From Streptococcus infantis (GTDB lineage: Bacteria > Bacillota > Bacilli > Lactobacillales > Streptococcaceae): DNA of 64,000 bases. Each line of letters starts with the position of its first letter. Within the stretch, counting starts at the first letter, position 1. This document shows, one piece after another, positions 19,205 through 28,625 of this stretch. The notes beneath the pieces are model-generated. The model ran no database searches, had not been told where the DNA came from, and saw only the letters and a program-made list of their open reading frames with translations. Position numbers and translations under genes: made by a program. Where the stretch lies: NCBI RefSeq assembly GCF_021497965.1, contig NZ_CP046525.1:434001-498000 (forward strand), given 5' to 3'.

Positions 19205-19241
19205 TTGTTACAATATATGTTACAACAAATGATAATCATTT
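19205..19241. promoter_or_regulatory. Palindromic candidate operators upstream of the FMN reductase
   Basis: TTGTTACAATATATGTTAC.. (19205-19228) is an imperfect inverted repeat with TTGTT and AACAA ends; AAATGAT-A-ATCATTT (19227-19241) is a perfect 7-1-7 palindrome. A further half-like copy AAATCATTT follows at 19244-19252. The 7-1-7 form resembles Fur/PerR-family boxes. Confidence 0.5.
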
Positions 19242-19393
19242 ACAAATCATTTGCTCACAAATTAAAAATCAATGAATTGTAAGATTAAATTTCTAAATGA
19301 CGCATGCAGAAAAGCCTGTGGAATCAAAGGTTGGCGCTTTAGTTTGAAAGTCTAAAAACATCTAGGATATCAAAAAGCCCTCCCTTTATTCAC

Positions 19394-19422
19394 TTGTAAT
19401 TCACTTGAATAGATGGTAAAAT
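19394..19422 (+). promoter_or_regulatory. Leaderless-type promoter of the DUF5590 gene
   Basis: TTGTAA (19394-19399), 17-base spacer, TGg-TAAAAT (-10 at 19417-19422). The GTG start at 19429 is six bases after the -10. Confidence 0.65.
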
Positions 19423-19428
19423 AGACGA

Positions 19429-19917
19429 GTGAAAAAGAGACAAAAAAAAGAAAAAAATTCCCTATTATTTCAGTATACTATTGGGCTAACCTTGCTGGCT
19501 CTAGTTGTGACTTCTTCCTTTCTCTATTTGGTATGGCTTAGTATGAAACCTTATCAAACTGCAAAAGTCGAAGGGAAAAAACTTGCCAAGCAGTATGCAA
19601 ACCTAGAAACGGTTAACCAGGTTGATATTTTTAATGGTTTAGAAAGCTATTACAGTGTTCTTGGTCAAGATAAGAATCAGAAACCCATTGCTGTTTTAAT
19701 AGAAAAAAGCAACAACAATATTTATGTTTACCAACTAGAAAATGGAACTTCTCAAGAAAAAGCAGAAGCAGTTGTCAAAGAAAAAGGAGCAACTGAGATC
19801 GACAAGATTACTTTCGGACGGTACGCTAATAAACCTGTCTGGGAAATCAAGTCTGGAGGAGACTATTATCTAGTAGATTTTGAATCTGGTGCCTTAGTCG
19901 AAAAGGAGAAACAATGA
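19429..19917 (+). CDS. DUF5590 membrane-anchored protein
   Basis: A protein of 162 residues with a very basic N-terminus (KKRQKKEK), one membrane helix (about 13-36) and an outer domain of the DUF5590/PepSY-like type. The function is unknown. It starts with GTG and has no Shine-Dalgarno; the promoter -10 ends six bases upstream, so the message should be leaderless. It overlaps aspC by four bases, and aspC-asnS follow, an arrangement kept in other streptococci. Confidence 0.8.
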   Translation: MKKRQKKEKNSLLFQYTIGLTLLALVVTSSFLYLVWLSMKPYQTAKVEGKKLAKQYANLETVNQVDIFNGLESYYSVLGQDKNQKPIAVLIEKSNNNIYVYQLENGTSQEKAEAVVKEKGATEIDKITFGRYANKPVWEIKSGGDYYLVDFESGALVEKEKQ

Positions 19918-21092
19918 AATTATCCAAACGTGTCTTAGAAATGGAAGAAAGTGTCACTCTGGCTAGTGATGCAAAGGCTAAGAAATTAAAGGCTGAAGGA
20001 AAAGACGTTCTTTTCTTAACTTTAGGTCAGCCCGATTTTCATACTCCTGAAAATATTCAAGACGCTGCTGTTGCAGCCATTCGAGATGGGCGTGCTTCTT
20101 TCTATACGGTAGCGTCGGGTTTGCCTGAGTTAAAAGCAGCAGTCAATACCTATTTTGAACGTTATTATGGCTATTCTGTGGCAGCAAATGAAGTCACTTT
20201 TGCTACAGGTGCCAAGTTCTCCCTTTATACTTTCTTTATGGCTGTGGTCAATCCAGGCGATGAGGTCATTATTCCAACACCATACTGGGTCAGCTATGGT
20301 GACCAGGTGAAAATGGCTGGTGGTGTTCCAGTCTTTGTTCAAGCCAAGGAAGACAATCACTTTAAAGTAACTGTAGAGCAATTAGAAGCAGCTCGAACAG
20401 ATAAGACCAAAGTCTTGGTACTAAACTCACCCTCTAATCCGACTGGGATGATTTATTCTCGTGAGGAACTCTTAGCCATCGGAAACTGGGCAGTTGAACA
20501 CGATGTTCTCATTCTTGCAGACGATATTTATGGTCGTTTGGTCTATAACGGGAATGAGTTCGTCCCAATCTCAAGTCTGTCAGAAGCTATTCGTAAGCAA
20601 ACCATTGTCATCAATGGAGTGTCTAAGGCCTATGCTATGACAGGATGGCGTGTTGGTTATGCAGTGGGTGATCCAGAAATTATTGCTGCCATGAGTAAAT
20701 TGACTGGTCAAACAACTTCTAACCTAACTGCTGTATCTCAATACGCAACAATCGAGGCCTTAACTGGACCGCAAGACTCTGTAGAAACCATGCGCCAAGC
20801 TTTTGAAGAACGTTTGAATACCATCTATCCTCTCTTGTGCCAAGTCCCTGGATTTGAGGTTGTCAAACCGCAAGGAGCTTTCTACCTCTTCCCAAATGTT
20901 AAAAAAGCTATGGAGATGAAAGGATATACAGACGTAACAGCATTTACAACGGCTATTCTTGAGGAAGTTGGTCTGGCCTTGATTACAGGAGCTGGATTTG
21001 GAGCACCAGAAAATGTCCGTCTCAGCTATGCGACAGACTTGGAAACTCTAAAAGAAGCCATTCGTCGTTTGCACCAATTTATGGAAAAATAA
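19914..21092 (+). CDS. aspC: Aspartate-type PLP-dependent aminotransferase
   Basis: A fold-type I aminotransferase of 392 residues. The PLP lysine lies in VSKAYAMTGWR (about residue 239) and the Asn/Asp/Tyr cofactor contacts in NSPSNPTG and DDIYGRL. It probably interconverts aspartate and oxaloacetate, and the neighbour asnS, which uses asparagine, supports a role in aspartate metabolism. AAAGGAG is inside the end of the upstream gene. A terminator (21100-21124) follows. Confidence 0.9.
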   Translation: MKLSKRVLEMEESVTLASDAKAKKLKAEGKDVLFLTLGQPDFHTPENIQDAAVAAIRDGRASFYTVASGLPELKAAVNTYFERYYGYSVAANEVTFATGAKFSLYTFFMAVVNPGDEVIIPTPYWVSYGDQVKMAGGVPVFVQAKEDNHFKVTVEQLEAARTDKTKVLVLNSPSNPTGMIYSREELLAIGNWAVEHDVLILADDIYGRLVYNGNEFVPISSLSEAIRKQTIVINGVSKAYAMTGWRVGYAVGDPEIIAAMSKLTGQTTSNLTAVSQYATIEALTGPQDSVETMRQAFEERLNTIYPLLCQVPGFEVVKPQGAFYLFPNVKKAMEMKGYTDVTAFTTAILEEVGLALITGAGFGAPENVRLSYATDLETLKEAIRRLHQFMEK

Positions 21093-21099
21093 GAAGCTT

Positions 21100-21130
21100 A
21101 ACCTCCGTCTTAATAACGGAGGTTTTTATT
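21100..21130 (+). terminator. Terminator after aspC
   Basis: AACCTCCGT (21100-21108) and ACGGAGGTT (21116-21124) plus T tract. Confidence 0.88.
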
Positions 21131-21182
21131 TTTAAAAACTTATGAATTTCTGTCAAACTAGCTAGCTATCAGGCATTATTTG

Positions 21183-21191
21183 TGGTACAAT
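21183..21191 (+). promoter_or_regulatory. Extended -10 promoter of asnS
   Basis: TGg-TACAAT at 21183-21191, 52 bases before the start. No T-box sequence is present in the short leader. Confidence 0.6.
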
Positions 21192-21242
21192 AGTGAGTAA
21201 TAATGTCTTCGGACAAGTACAATGAGAAAAGGAAGATGAATT

Positions 21243-22586
21243 ATGACAAAACGGATTACCATCATCGAAGTAAAAGACTACGTCGGTCAAGAAGTGACCA
21301 TCGGTGCTTGGGTGGCGAATAAATCAGGAAAAGGGAAGATCGCATTCTTGCAATTGCGTGACGGAACGGCCTTCTTCCAAGGTGTGGCTTTCAAACCAAA
21401 CTTTATCGAAAAATTCGGCGAAGAAGTGGGGCTTGAAAAATTTGACACCATCAAACGCCTAAGCCAAGAAACTTCTGTTTTCGTGACAGGGATTGTCAAA
21501 GAAGACGAGCGTTCTAAATTTGGTTACGAATTAGATATTACAGACATCGAAGTTATTGGTGAATCTCAAGATTACCCAATCACTCCAAAAGAACACGGAA
21601 CAGACTTCTTGATGGACAACCGCCACTTGTGGCTTCGTTCACGCAAACAAGTAGCTGTCATGCAAATCCGTAATGCTATCATCTATGCAACTTATGAATT
21701 CTTTGATAAGAATGGCTTCATGAAGTTTGATAGCCCAATTCTTTCAGGAAATGCTGCAGAAGATTCAACTGAACTTTTTGAAACAGACTACTTCGGTACT
21801 CCAGCTTACTTGAGCCAATCAGGTCAGCTTTATCTGGAAGCAGGTGCTATGGCGCTTGGTCGTGTCTTTGACTTTGGTCCAGTATTCCGTGCTGAAAAAT
21901 CTAAGACTCGTCGTCACTTGACTGAGTTCTGGATGATGGATGCTGAGTACTCATACTTGACACACGATGAGTCACTTGATTTGCAAGAAGCTTATGTTAA
22001 AGCTTTGCTTCAAGGTGTTTTGGACCGTGCCCCTCAAGCCTTGGAAACATTGGAACGTGATACAGAGCTCTTGAAACGCTATATTGCAGAACCATTCAAA
22101 CGCATCACTTATGATGAAGCCATTGATCTCTTACAAGAGCATGAAAATGATGAAGATGCAGACTATGAGCATTTGGAACACGGTGATGACTTCGGTTCAC
22201 CACATGAAACATGGATTTCAAACCACTTTGGTCTACCAACCTTTGTCATGAACTACCCAGCAGACATCAAGGCCTTCTACATGAAGCCAGTTCCTGGAAA
22301 TCCAGATCGCGTACTTTGTGCAGACTTGCTCGCACCAGAAGGCTACGGAGAAATCATTGGTGGTTCAATGCGTGAGGAAGACTACGATGCGCTTGTAGCG
22401 AAGATGGAATCTCTCGGTATGGATCGTACAGAGTATGAATTCTACCTTGACCTTCGTAAATACGGTACAGTCCCACACGGTGGATTTGGTATCGGTATCG
22501 AGCGGATGGTCACCTTCGCAGCTGGTACTAAACACATCCGTGAAGCTATTCCATTCCCACGTATGTTGCACCGTATCAAACCTTAA
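21243..22586 (+). CDS. asnS: Asparagine--tRNA ligase
   Basis: A class IIb synthetase of 447 residues: N-terminal OB-fold anticodon-binding domain (about 1-110), then the catalytic core with motif 2 ([11 protein letters not shown], about 220) and motif 3 ([10 protein letters not shown], about 420). It charges tRNA-Asn in the cytoplasm. AAAAGGAAG precedes the ATG. It has its own promoter and terminator; the terminator abuts a BOX element. Confidence 0.97.
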   Translation: MTKRITIIEVKDYVGQEVTIGAWVANKSGKGKIAFLQLRDGTAFFQGVAFKPNFIEKFGEEVGLEKFDTIKRLSQETSVFVTGIVKEDERSKFGYELDITDIEVIGESQDYPITPKEHGTDFLMDNRHLWLRSRKQVAVMQIRNAIIYATYEFFDKNGFMKFDSPILSGNAAEDSTELFETDYFGTPAYLSQSGQLYLEAGAMALGRVFDFGPVFRAEKSKTRRHLTEFWMMDAEYSYLTHDESLDLQEAYVKALLQGVLDRAPQALETLERDTELLKRYIAEPFKRITYDEAIDLLQEHENDEDADYEHLEHGDDFGSPHETWISNHFGLPTFVMNYPADIKAFYMKPVPGNPDRVLCADLLAPEGYGEIIGGSMREEDYDALVAKMESLGMDRTEYEFYLDLRKYGTVPHGGFGIGIERMVTFAAGTKHIREAIPFPRMLHRIKP

Positions 22587-22593
22587 TAGCCAT

Positions 22594-22616
22594 AAAAACG
22601 CCGTCTGGCGTTTTTA
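22594..22616 (+). terminator. Terminator after asnS
   Basis: AAAAACGCC, loop GTCT, GGCGTTTTT. It directly joins the left end of the BOX element. Confidence 0.88.
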
Positions 22617-22767
22617 TACTCTTCGAAAATCTCTTCAAACTACGTCAGCTTCACCTTGCCGTATATATGTTACTGACTTCGTCAGTTCTATCCACAACCT
22701 CAAAACAGTGTTTTGAGCAGCCTGCGGCTAGCTTCCTAGTTTGCTCTTTGATTTTCATTGAGTATTA
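22615..22767. repeat. BOX repeat element (boxA-boxB-boxC)
   Basis: The stretch begins TATACTCTTCGAAAATCTC (boxA), continues with the TATGTTACTGACTTCGTCAG segment (boxB) and ends with CCTGCGGCTAGCTTCC and TTTTCATTGAGTATTA (boxC). This is the known non-autonomous repeat of S. pneumoniae and close relatives, with ends able to pair. One copy each of A, B and C is present. Confidence 0.9.
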
Positions 22768-22855
22768 CTTTAAATGAAAGAGGTAGAGAAAATGTAGGCA
22801 AATCTACGTAAGTCTTTTAGAAACAATCATATTATATATTGAAAGAGAGAAAACA

Positions 22856-24055
22856 ATGTTTAAAAGAACTTACAAACGCAATATTCCACTCCTAGCAGGT
22901 CTGGAATTTACATCTTATTTTGGAATCACCAGTTTTTGGATTTTATTTTTCATTCAGAATGGCCTTTCCTTACTTCAAATCGGTCTATTAGAAAGTATCT
23001 TTCATGGGACAAGTCTCTTATGTGAAATCCCATCTGGTATGTTGGCCGATCGATTTAGCTACAAGACCAATCTCTATTTGGCTCGCTTGGCCAGTATTGT
23101 GTCCTCTGTCTTGATTTTGTTTGGTCAGGGGAATTTTTGGATGTATGCGATGGCCATGATGGTCAGTGCTTGGTCTTACAATTTTGACTCGGGAACTAGC
23201 ACCGCCTTCTTATATGATTCAGCGGTTGAAGCAGGTCAAAAGGACCGGTATCTTCAGATTTCGAGCTTTTTATCTGGTGTGGCAGAAGTCACACGAACCC
23301 TAGGTACAGTTGTGGCAGGATTCTTTATCCACGGAGCATTGGCTTGGACCTATCTAATTGCTATTGGATTATCATTTCTTTCTATCATTTTGATTTATTT
23401 TATGAAAGAACCAATGGCTAAGAGAGAAAAAAATGAAGTCTTAACCTTTAAAACGATTGTCCTGCAAGTTCGAAAAGAATGGCATGAAAAACCAGTACTC
23501 TTTTATTGGATGATGACTTATCAGCTAGTCGGAACACTCATGTGCATGTTTTACTTTTACTATCAGCAGAAAATAAGTGACTTAGCAGGATGGCAGGTTT
23601 CACTGGTCATGCTGATTGGTAGTGGCTTAAATCTTATAGCAGTTTATGTAGCTAGTCAAATTGGTAAAAAATGGAATAGCAATCGAGTTTTTCCGACTCT
23701 TGTTGCACTAACGGGTTTAGCCTTGCTATTGGTGTTTTTTGGAACTCCCTTTGCTTTTCTTCTCGTATATCTTTTGACCGATACACTCTATGCAGTTTAT
23801 CAACCGATCTATTTCAATGACTTACAAGGTTATTTACCGTCCAGTGTTAGAGCAACAATGCTTAGTATCAATTCTATGCTCTTTAGTCTTTCCATGATTG
23901 TCATTTTCCCACTGACAGGTTGGTTGATTGATCGTTGGGGTCTTGTAGCTGTCTTTTTAGTTCTAGGCCTTATCTTACTATTAACCTATCCTATCTTAAG
24001 AATTTGTCTAAAAAGGATGGGCAAGCTATTAAATCAGGACTTAAAAACTGAATAA
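22856..24055 (+). CDS. MFS transporter
   Basis: A 399-residue transporter with twelve hydrophobic helices; the cytoplasmic loop motif GMLADRFSYK (about residue 62) is the MFS motif A variant. Relatives are drug or small-molecule exporters, but the substrate is not evident. The ribosome binding site (GAAAGAGAG) is modest. It lies between the BOX element and the queH promoter and appears monocistronic. Confidence 0.88.
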   Translation: MFKRTYKRNIPLLAGLEFTSYFGITSFWILFFIQNGLSLLQIGLLESIFHGTSLLCEIPSGMLADRFSYKTNLYLARLASIVSSVLILFGQGNFWMYAMAMMVSAWSYNFDSGTSTAFLYDSAVEAGQKDRYLQISSFLSGVAEVTRTLGTVVAGFFIHGALAWTYLIAIGLSFLSIILIYFMKEPMAKREKNEVLTFKTIVLQVRKEWHEKPVLFYWMMTYQLVGTLMCMFYFYYQQKISDLAGWQVSLVMLIGSGLNLIAVYVASQIGKKWNSNRVFPTLVALTGLALLLVFFGTPFAFLLVYLLTDTLYAVYQPIYFNDLQGYLPSSVRATMLSINSMLFSLSMIVIFPLTGWLIDRWGLVAVFLVLGLILLLTYPILRICLKRMGKLLNQDLKTE

Positions 24056-24070
24056 AGCACGAAACCTTAT

Positions 24071-24099
24071 TTGCCCAAAGAAAGATCCTGTGGTACAAT
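24071..24099 (+). promoter_or_regulatory. Promoter of queH
   Basis: TTGCCC (24071-24076), 17-base spacer, TGg-TACAAT (24094-24099). Confidence 0.7.
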
Positions 24100-24122
24100 A
24101 GCAAGAAGAAAAGGAGAAGAGC

Positions 24123-24890
24123 ATGATTGATGTAGAAGAAATTCTAAGCAAGATGAATCCCAATCAAAAGATCAACTATGACCGTGTTATGCAAAAAATG
24201 GTTCAAGTTTGGGAAAAAAATGAAGAAAGACCAACTATTCTCATGCACGTCTGTTGTGCTCCCTGTAGCACTTACACTCTAGAGTATTTGACCAAATATG
24301 CAGATGTGACTATCTATTTTGCAAATTCAAATATTCATCCAAAAGCTGAGTATCATAAGCGTGCCTATGTGACCAAGAAGTTTGTCAGTGATTTCAATGA
24401 ACGAACTGGCAACAATGTTCAATACCTAGAAGCTCCTTATGAACCAAATGAATACCGTAAACTGGTTCGAGGTTTGGAAGAAGAACCTGAAGGTGGCGAT
24501 CGTTGCAAGGTCTGTTTTGATTATCGTCTGGACAAGACAGCGCAAGTGGCTATGGACTTAGGATTTGACTACTTTGGTTCAGCCCTAACCATCAGCCCTC
24601 ACAAAAATTCACAAACCATCAATAGTATTGGGATTGATGTGCAGAAAATTTACACCACTCACTATCTTCCCAGTGATTTTAAGAAAAATCAAGGTTATAA
24701 ACGCTCTGTAGAAATGTGTGAAGAGTACGACATTTATCGCCAATGTTACTGTGGCTGTGTCTATGCAGCTCAAGCTCAAAATATTGACTTGGTGCAGGTC
24801 AAGAAGGATGCGACAGCCTTTATGGTAGATAAGGATATCGAGAAAGATTATTCCCACATCAAATTTACTGTTACGAAGTTAGATATTTAA
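24123..24890 (+). CDS. queH: Epoxyqueuosine reductase QueH
   Basis: A 255-residue member of the DUF208/QueH family, which performs the last step of queuosine synthesis in tRNA, reducing epoxyqueuosine to queuosine. Cysteine motifs visible in order: VCCAPCS (about 41-47), CKVC (about 128) and CYCGC (about 209), which bind the iron-sulfur cluster and metal. It is monocistronic with its own promoter and terminator. No other queuosine gene is in view, so it may act with salvage proteins encoded elsewhere. Confidence 0.92.
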   Translation: MIDVEEILSKMNPNQKINYDRVMQKMVQVWEKNEERPTILMHVCCAPCSTYTLEYLTKYADVTIYFANSNIHPKAEYHKRAYVTKKFVSDFNERTGNNVQYLEAPYEPNEYRKLVRGLEEEPEGGDRCKVCFDYRLDKTAQVAMDLGFDYFGSALTISPHKNSQTINSIGIDVQKIYTTHYLPSDFKKNQGYKRSVEMCEEYDIYRQCYCGCVYAAQAQNIDLVQVKKDATAFMVDKDIEKDYSHIKFTVTKLDI

Positions 24891-24893
24891 AGG

Positions 24894-24919
24894 AAAACCT
24901 GCCTCAAGGCAGGTTTTTG
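24894..24919 (+). terminator. Terminator after queH
   Basis: AAAACCTGCCT (24894-24904) and AGGCAGGTTTT (24907-24917), T tract. Confidence 0.88.
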
Positions 24920-24923
24920 CTTA

Positions 24924-24959
24924 TAAAAAAAACGAGGTCAGGATTTTGTTCCTGACCTC
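24924..24959 (-). terminator. Terminator of the DUF402 gene
   Basis: GAGGTCAGGA (24934-24943) and TCCTGACCTC (24950-24959) with an A tract on the left, which is the T tract for minus-strand transcripts. Confidence 0.85.
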
Positions 24960-24967
24960 TGACAACT

Positions 24968-25501
24968 TTACCGATTCTTTAGTTCTACGTAGCGTTTGTA
25001 CCAAATGTTGACATAGGCTTCTGAGAAGGGGCCTCGTTCATTGTTGATCCAGTCAACAAGAATCTTAACATGCTCTTTCAAAATATAGTCTAAATCATCA
25101 GGATAATTCATCTTACGCTTATGACGCTCATACTCTTCGACGTCCAAGAGGCGTTTCTCACCATCTGTAAAAACTTTAACATCTAAATCATAATCGATGT
25201 ATTTTAAAGCTTCTTCGTCTAGATAATAAGGGCTTGCCATGTTGCAATAGTAGGAAATCCCATTATCACGAATCATGGCGATGATATTAAACCAATATTT
25301 TTTGTGAAAGTAAACAATAGCCGGTTCTCGAGTCACCCAACGACGACCGTCACTTTCGGTAACAAGTGTGTGGTCGTTGACGCCGATAATAGCGTTCTCT
25401 GTTGTTTTTAGTACCATGGTGTCTCGCCAAGTACGGTGAAGACTCCCATCATGCTTATAACTTTGAATTGTAATAAAGTCGCCTTCTTTTGGAAGTTTCA
25501 T
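24968..25501 (-). CDS. DUF402 nucleoside tri-/diphosphate phosphatase (UPF0374/Ntdp type)
   Basis: A protein of 177 residues whose N-terminus ([19 protein letters not shown]) and DUF402 core with conserved Tyr/Asp/Glu residues (FDxE-like acidic cluster near [14 protein letters not shown]) match the UPF0374/Ntdp family, which hydrolyses nucleoside di- and triphosphates with divalent metal. Its own extended -10 promoter (TGa-TACAAT, 25551-25543, minus strand) lies 42 bases upstream. The Shine-Dalgarno is weak. It is downstream of recX but separated from it by this promoter. Confidence 0.82.
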   Translation of the reverse strand: MKLPKEGDFITIQSYKHDGSLHRTWRDTMVLKTTENAIIGVNDHTLVTESDGRRWVTREPAIVYFHKKYWFNIIAMIRDNGISYYCNMASPYYLDEEALKYIDYDLDVKVFTDGEKRLLDVEEYERHKRKMNYPDDLDYILKEHVKILVDWINNERGPFSEAYVNIWYKRYVELKNR

Positions 25502-25542
25502 AACTAACCAACTTTCTACAATTTATAAGTTTATCGTTTACT

Positions 25543-25551
25543 ATTGTATCA
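25543..25551 (-). promoter_or_regulatory. Extended -10 promoter of the DUF402 gene
   Basis: Minus-strand TGa-TACAAT between recX and the DUF402 gene. Confidence 0.6.
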
Positions 25552-25588
25552 CATTTTTGTTTAAAGTTCTTAGTTTTTCATGAAAAAA

Positions 25589-26365
25589 TTAAAGATATTC
25601 TCTGAGAGCGCTGGCTATATCCGAAAAATCGTAGCCTTTTCGTGCTAAAACTTGGGTCAAACGCTGCTTGAGTTCGTATCCTTCATACTTACGCGAATAT
25701 TTTCGATATTGCTTATCCAACTCTTTAAAGATTAGTTCCTGAACGGTTTCCTCTTCAGTCTGGCTATCCAGTTGGTCAAAGGCTGTTTTAGCTTCCGAGT
25801 AGGAAAAACCTTTGTTGGTAAGATTTTGGATTATCTTATCTTGTAGAGCGCGGGCAGGTAATTTACCCTGATATTTTTTCAGTAGTTTTTCGGCTGTACG
25901 CTCTGCGACTTCCGCCATATCAAATTCTTGTAAGACTTCTTGGATGATGGATTTGGCAACTCCCTTTTGAGAAATCTTCTGTATCAGCATATAGCTTCCT
26001 TTATCTCCTGAAAGCTGATTGGAGTTGATGATAGCATAGGCATACTGACGGTCGTTAATCCAATTATCTTCTTTTAGAGATTGGATGACTTTGGGTATGA
26101 TGTTCTCATCGATTTCATGTTTACTTAGATAATCTCGGACTTCTTTTTCAGTACGAGCCTTGAAGGATAAGTGGTAGAGAGCTAGATTTTTTCCGTAGGA
26201 AAATTGTGCAAAGGTCTGAATTTCTGCAAACTCTTCGGGACTAATGTCCTTATCCTTGGTTAGCATAAAGTGAACAATGGTATCCTCTGTAATGTAGCAG
26301 GTTTGGTCGCTATCAAGCTCGAGTAGATAGAGTCGTTTTTTCTTTTCAAGTTTTGTGATTTTCAT
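25589..26365 (-). CDS. recX: Recombination regulator RecX
   Basis: A 258-residue, all-helical protein with repeated three-helix units typical of RecX (for example [13 protein letters not shown] and YGKN.., later [12 protein letters not shown]). RecX binds RecA filaments and limits recombinase activity; the Gram-positive form is longer than the E. coli one, as here. AAGAGGTAA lies upstream of the ATG, ten bases after the phosphotransferase stop, so aph and recX are one unit. Confidence 0.9.
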   Translation of the reverse strand: MKITKLEKKKRLYLLELDSDQTCYITEDTIVHFMLTKDKDISPEEFAEIQTFAQFSYGKNLALYHLSFKARTEKEVRDYLSKHEIDENIIPKVIQSLKEDNWINDRQYAYAIINSNQLSGDKGSYMLIQKISQKGVAKSIIQEVLQEFDMAEVAERTAEKLLKKYQGKLPARALQDKIIQNLTNKGFSYSEAKTAFDQLDSQTEEETVQELIFKELDKQYRKYSRKYEGYELKQRLTQVLARKGYDFSDIASALREYL

Positions 26366-26375
26366 GGTTTACCTC

Positions 26376-27149
26376 TTATCCAAATGCTTCGAAGGCAGCA
26401 ACGAGTCGAAGTTTGTTGCTATCAACCAGCTCTCTCCCGTAATAGTCGAGAAATAGTTCAGCATATTTGGGATCTTTTAAGTTGTAATTGAGGGACCAAA
26501 CTGCCCAAAAGAGATCGATATGCCGGTCGCTGAAATCAGCCAAACCAAGATCAATAAAACAAGAGAAGTGGTCAGCATCTTTGAGAATAAAGTTTGGTAG
26601 ACAGGCATCCCCATGAATAAAGGCATCTGTTTTTAAAAGGTGCCCTTGTTCTTGGATGACTTGGAAGGCCTCTTCGCGACTGTTAATCTGGAATTGGGGC
26701 AGGAGCGCCTTGGCATAGAACTCCCCTTTTTCATAGTTTTTAAAGGCTCTTTCTTTATAGGCTTTTAAATGATTTTCTGATGGAAAATTTTGTGGGTTTA
26801 AGTTGTGAAGCTTTCTAAGAGCCTCTGCCATTGTTCGGCAGATTTTTTCTGGCTGGTCTAAAAAAGCGAGAGCATCATGACCAATAGCCTCTTTAGTCAG
26901 GAGGTAGTCTTTATCTGTTGATAGATAGTGGATGACTGGAGTTCCTATTCCCTCTTGTTCAAACCAACTGGCAATGCTAGCTTCTCGCTCTAATCTTCCC
27001 TTTTGATCAATTTTTAAATAGTAACCTGAATCAAGATAGAGAACTCTTGCAACTGAATGAGAAGAGCTGTCAGATAGATTTGCCCCCTCTATATAAGTTC
27101 GTAATTGCATAGGAAAATCCAATGAGGAAAAAGATATCTTTGTATTCAT
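26376..27149 (-). CDS. Aminoglycoside phosphotransferase (APH(3')-like) family protein
   Basis: A kinase-fold protein of 257 residues. The catalytic loop HGDACLPN and the metal motif IDLGLAD (about residue 205) match the APH(3') family; YYLKID holds the candidate nucleotide lysine. It is a core chromosomal gene next to recX, so a housekeeping small-molecule kinase is more likely than acquired resistance. The frame is open further upstream into the rlmCD gene, but I start at MNTKISF because the -10 TACAAT (27156-27161, minus strand, TG-extended) ends six bases before this ATG and no Shine-Dalgarno exists: a leaderless message is predicted. Confidence 0.8.
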   Translation of the reverse strand: MNTKISFSSLDFPMQLRTYIEGANLSDSSSHSVARVLYLDSGYYLKIDQKGRLEREASIASWFEQEGIGTPVIHYLSTDKDYLLTKEAIGHDALAFLDQPEKICRTMAEALRKLHNLNPQNFPSENHLKAYKERAFKNYEKGEFYAKALLPQFQINSREEAFQVIQEQGHLLKTDAFIHGDACLPNFILKDADHFSCFIDLGLADFSDRHIDLFWAVWSLNYNLKDPKYAELFLDYYGRELVDSNKLRLVAAFEAFG

Positions 27150-27155
27150 GGTTTT

Positions 27156-27164
27156 ATTGTAACA
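27156..27164 (-). promoter_or_regulatory. Leaderless-type promoter of aph-recX
   Basis: Minus-strand TGt-TACAAT; six bases (AAAACC) separate it from the start codon. Confidence 0.6.
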
Positions 27165-27189
27165 TATTCTTAACCATTGAGAAACTACG

Positions 27190-27198
27190 TGGTATAAT
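27190..27198 (+). promoter_or_regulatory. Leaderless-type promoter of rlmCD
   Basis: TGg-TATAAT (27190-27198); six bases (AGACTT) separate it from the ATG at 27205. The -35 (TTAACC, 27170-27175) is weak. Confidence 0.65.
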
Positions 27199-27204
27199 AG
27201 ACTT

Positions 27205-28572
27205 ATGAGTCTTAAAGTCAAACAAAAAATTCCATTAAAAATCAAGCGCATGGGGATTAACGGGGAAGGTATCGGATTTTACCAGAAAACACTCGTTTTT
27301 GTCCCAGGCGCCCTCAAGGGTGAAGATATCTATTGTCAGGTGACTTCTGTCAAGCGTAACTACGTTGAGGCTAAACTGCTTGAGGTCAATAAAAAATCTA
27401 AGTTTCGAGTGGTTCCAGACTGTACTATTTATAATGAGTGTGGTGGTTGTCAGATCATGCATCTACATTATGATAAGCAGCTGGAGTTCAAGACAGATCT
27501 TCTCCATCAAGCTCTGAAGAAATTTGCCCCTGCTGGCTACGAAAACTTTGAAATCAGACCAACTATTGGCATGCAGAAACCAAAATATTATCGGGCTAAA
27601 CTACAATTTCAGACACGAAAGTTTAAAGGTCAAGTCAAGGCAGGTTTGTATGCTCAGAATTCCCATTATTTGGTCGAGTTAAAGGACTGTCTTGTTCAAG
27701 ACAAGGAGACGCAAGCAATTGCTAATCGCATCGCTGAACTCTTGACTTACCATCAAATTCCGATTACGGATGAACGGAAAATCCTTGGGGTTCGGACCAT
27801 CATGGTTCGTCGAGCACGGAAAACTGGGCAAGTCCAGATTATCATTGTGACCAATCGTCAATTGAATCTGACTCAATTTGTGAAAGACCTAGTCAAGGAT
27901 TATCCTGAAGTAGTGACTGTCGCAGTCAATACCAATACTGCTAAAACTAGTGAGGTTTATGGGAATAAGACAGAGATTATTTGGGGGCAGGATAGTATAC
28001 GCGAGGGTGTATTAGACTATGAGTTTTCTCTTTCACCTCGAGCTTTCTATCAGCTCAATCCTGAACAGACGGAGATTCTCTATAGTGAAGCCGTTAAGGC
28101 CTTGGCCGTGACTGAGGACGACCATCTGATCGATGCCTATTGTGGTGTTGGGACCATTGGTTTTGCCTTTGCTAAAAAAGTCAAAAGTTTGAGAGGGATG
28201 GATATTATTCCAGAAGCCATTGAGGACGCCAAGGAAAATGCCAAGCGCATGGGTTATACTAATACCCACTATGAAGTTGGAACTGCCGAAGAAATTATCC
28301 CTCGTTGGTACAAGGAAGGCTATCGTGCCAATGCTTTGATAGTAGACCCGCCACGTACAGGTTTAGATGATAAGCTCTTGAATACCATTGTAAAGTATGC
28401 TCCAGAGAAGATGGTCTACGTTTCCTGCAATGTATCTACCTTGGCGCGCGATTTAGTCCGTTTGATGGAGGTCTATGACCTGCATTATATCCAGTCTGTC
28501 GATATGTTTCCCCACACGGCTAGAACAGAAGCAGTGGTCAAATTAACGAGGCGTAAGTCAGCTTCCAAATAG
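27205..28572 (+). CDS. rlmCD: 23S rRNA (uracil-5-)-methyltransferase RlmCD (TrmA/RumA family)
   Basis: A 455-residue enzyme with an N-terminal TRAM domain (about 1-60), iron-sulfur cysteines ([10 protein letters not shown] about 73-82, and a later Cys near 164), the SAM motif [11 protein letters not shown] (about 308), VDPPRTG (about 383) and the catalytic-loop Cys in [12 protein letters not shown] (about 405). The pneumococcal orthologue methylates U747 and U1939 of 23S rRNA; next to recX here as there. No Shine-Dalgarno is present; the promoter predicts a leaderless mRNA. It diverges from aph with only 55 bases between starts. Confidence 0.88.
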   Translation: MSLKVKQKIPLKIKRMGINGEGIGFYQKTLVFVPGALKGEDIYCQVTSVKRNYVEAKLLEVNKKSKFRVVPDCTIYNECGGCQIMHLHYDKQLEFKTDLLHQALKKFAPAGYENFEIRPTIGMQKPKYYRAKLQFQTRKFKGQVKAGLYAQNSHYLVELKDCLVQDKETQAIANRIAELLTYHQIPITDERKILGVRTIMVRRARKTGQVQIIIVTNRQLNLTQFVKDLVKDYPEVVTVAVNTNTAKTSEVYGNKTEIIWGQDSIREGVLDYEFSLSPRAFYQLNPEQTEILYSEAVKALAVTEDDHLIDAYCGVGTIGFAFAKKVKSLRGMDIIPEAIEDAKENAKRMGYTNTHYEVGTAEEIIPRWYKEGYRANALIVDPPRTGLDDKLLNTIVKYAPEKMVYVSCNVSTLARDLVRLMEVYDLHYIQSVDMFPHTARTEAVVKLTRRKSASK

Positions 28573-28625
28573 AAAGAATAACTGGAAAGTTTTTGAAAAG
28601 AAGACTTTTAGTTACAGAGTAAGAT

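Noticed and set aside
22435-22716. 93-codon frame over the asnS end and BOX element
   Set aside because: Frame-shifted shadow of asnS continuing into a known repeat; no ribosome binding site.
26376-27149. Acquired aminoglycoside resistance gene
   Set aside because: The gene is APH-like but lies in a conserved recX-rlmCD setting with no mobile sequence, so a housekeeping kinase is more likely.
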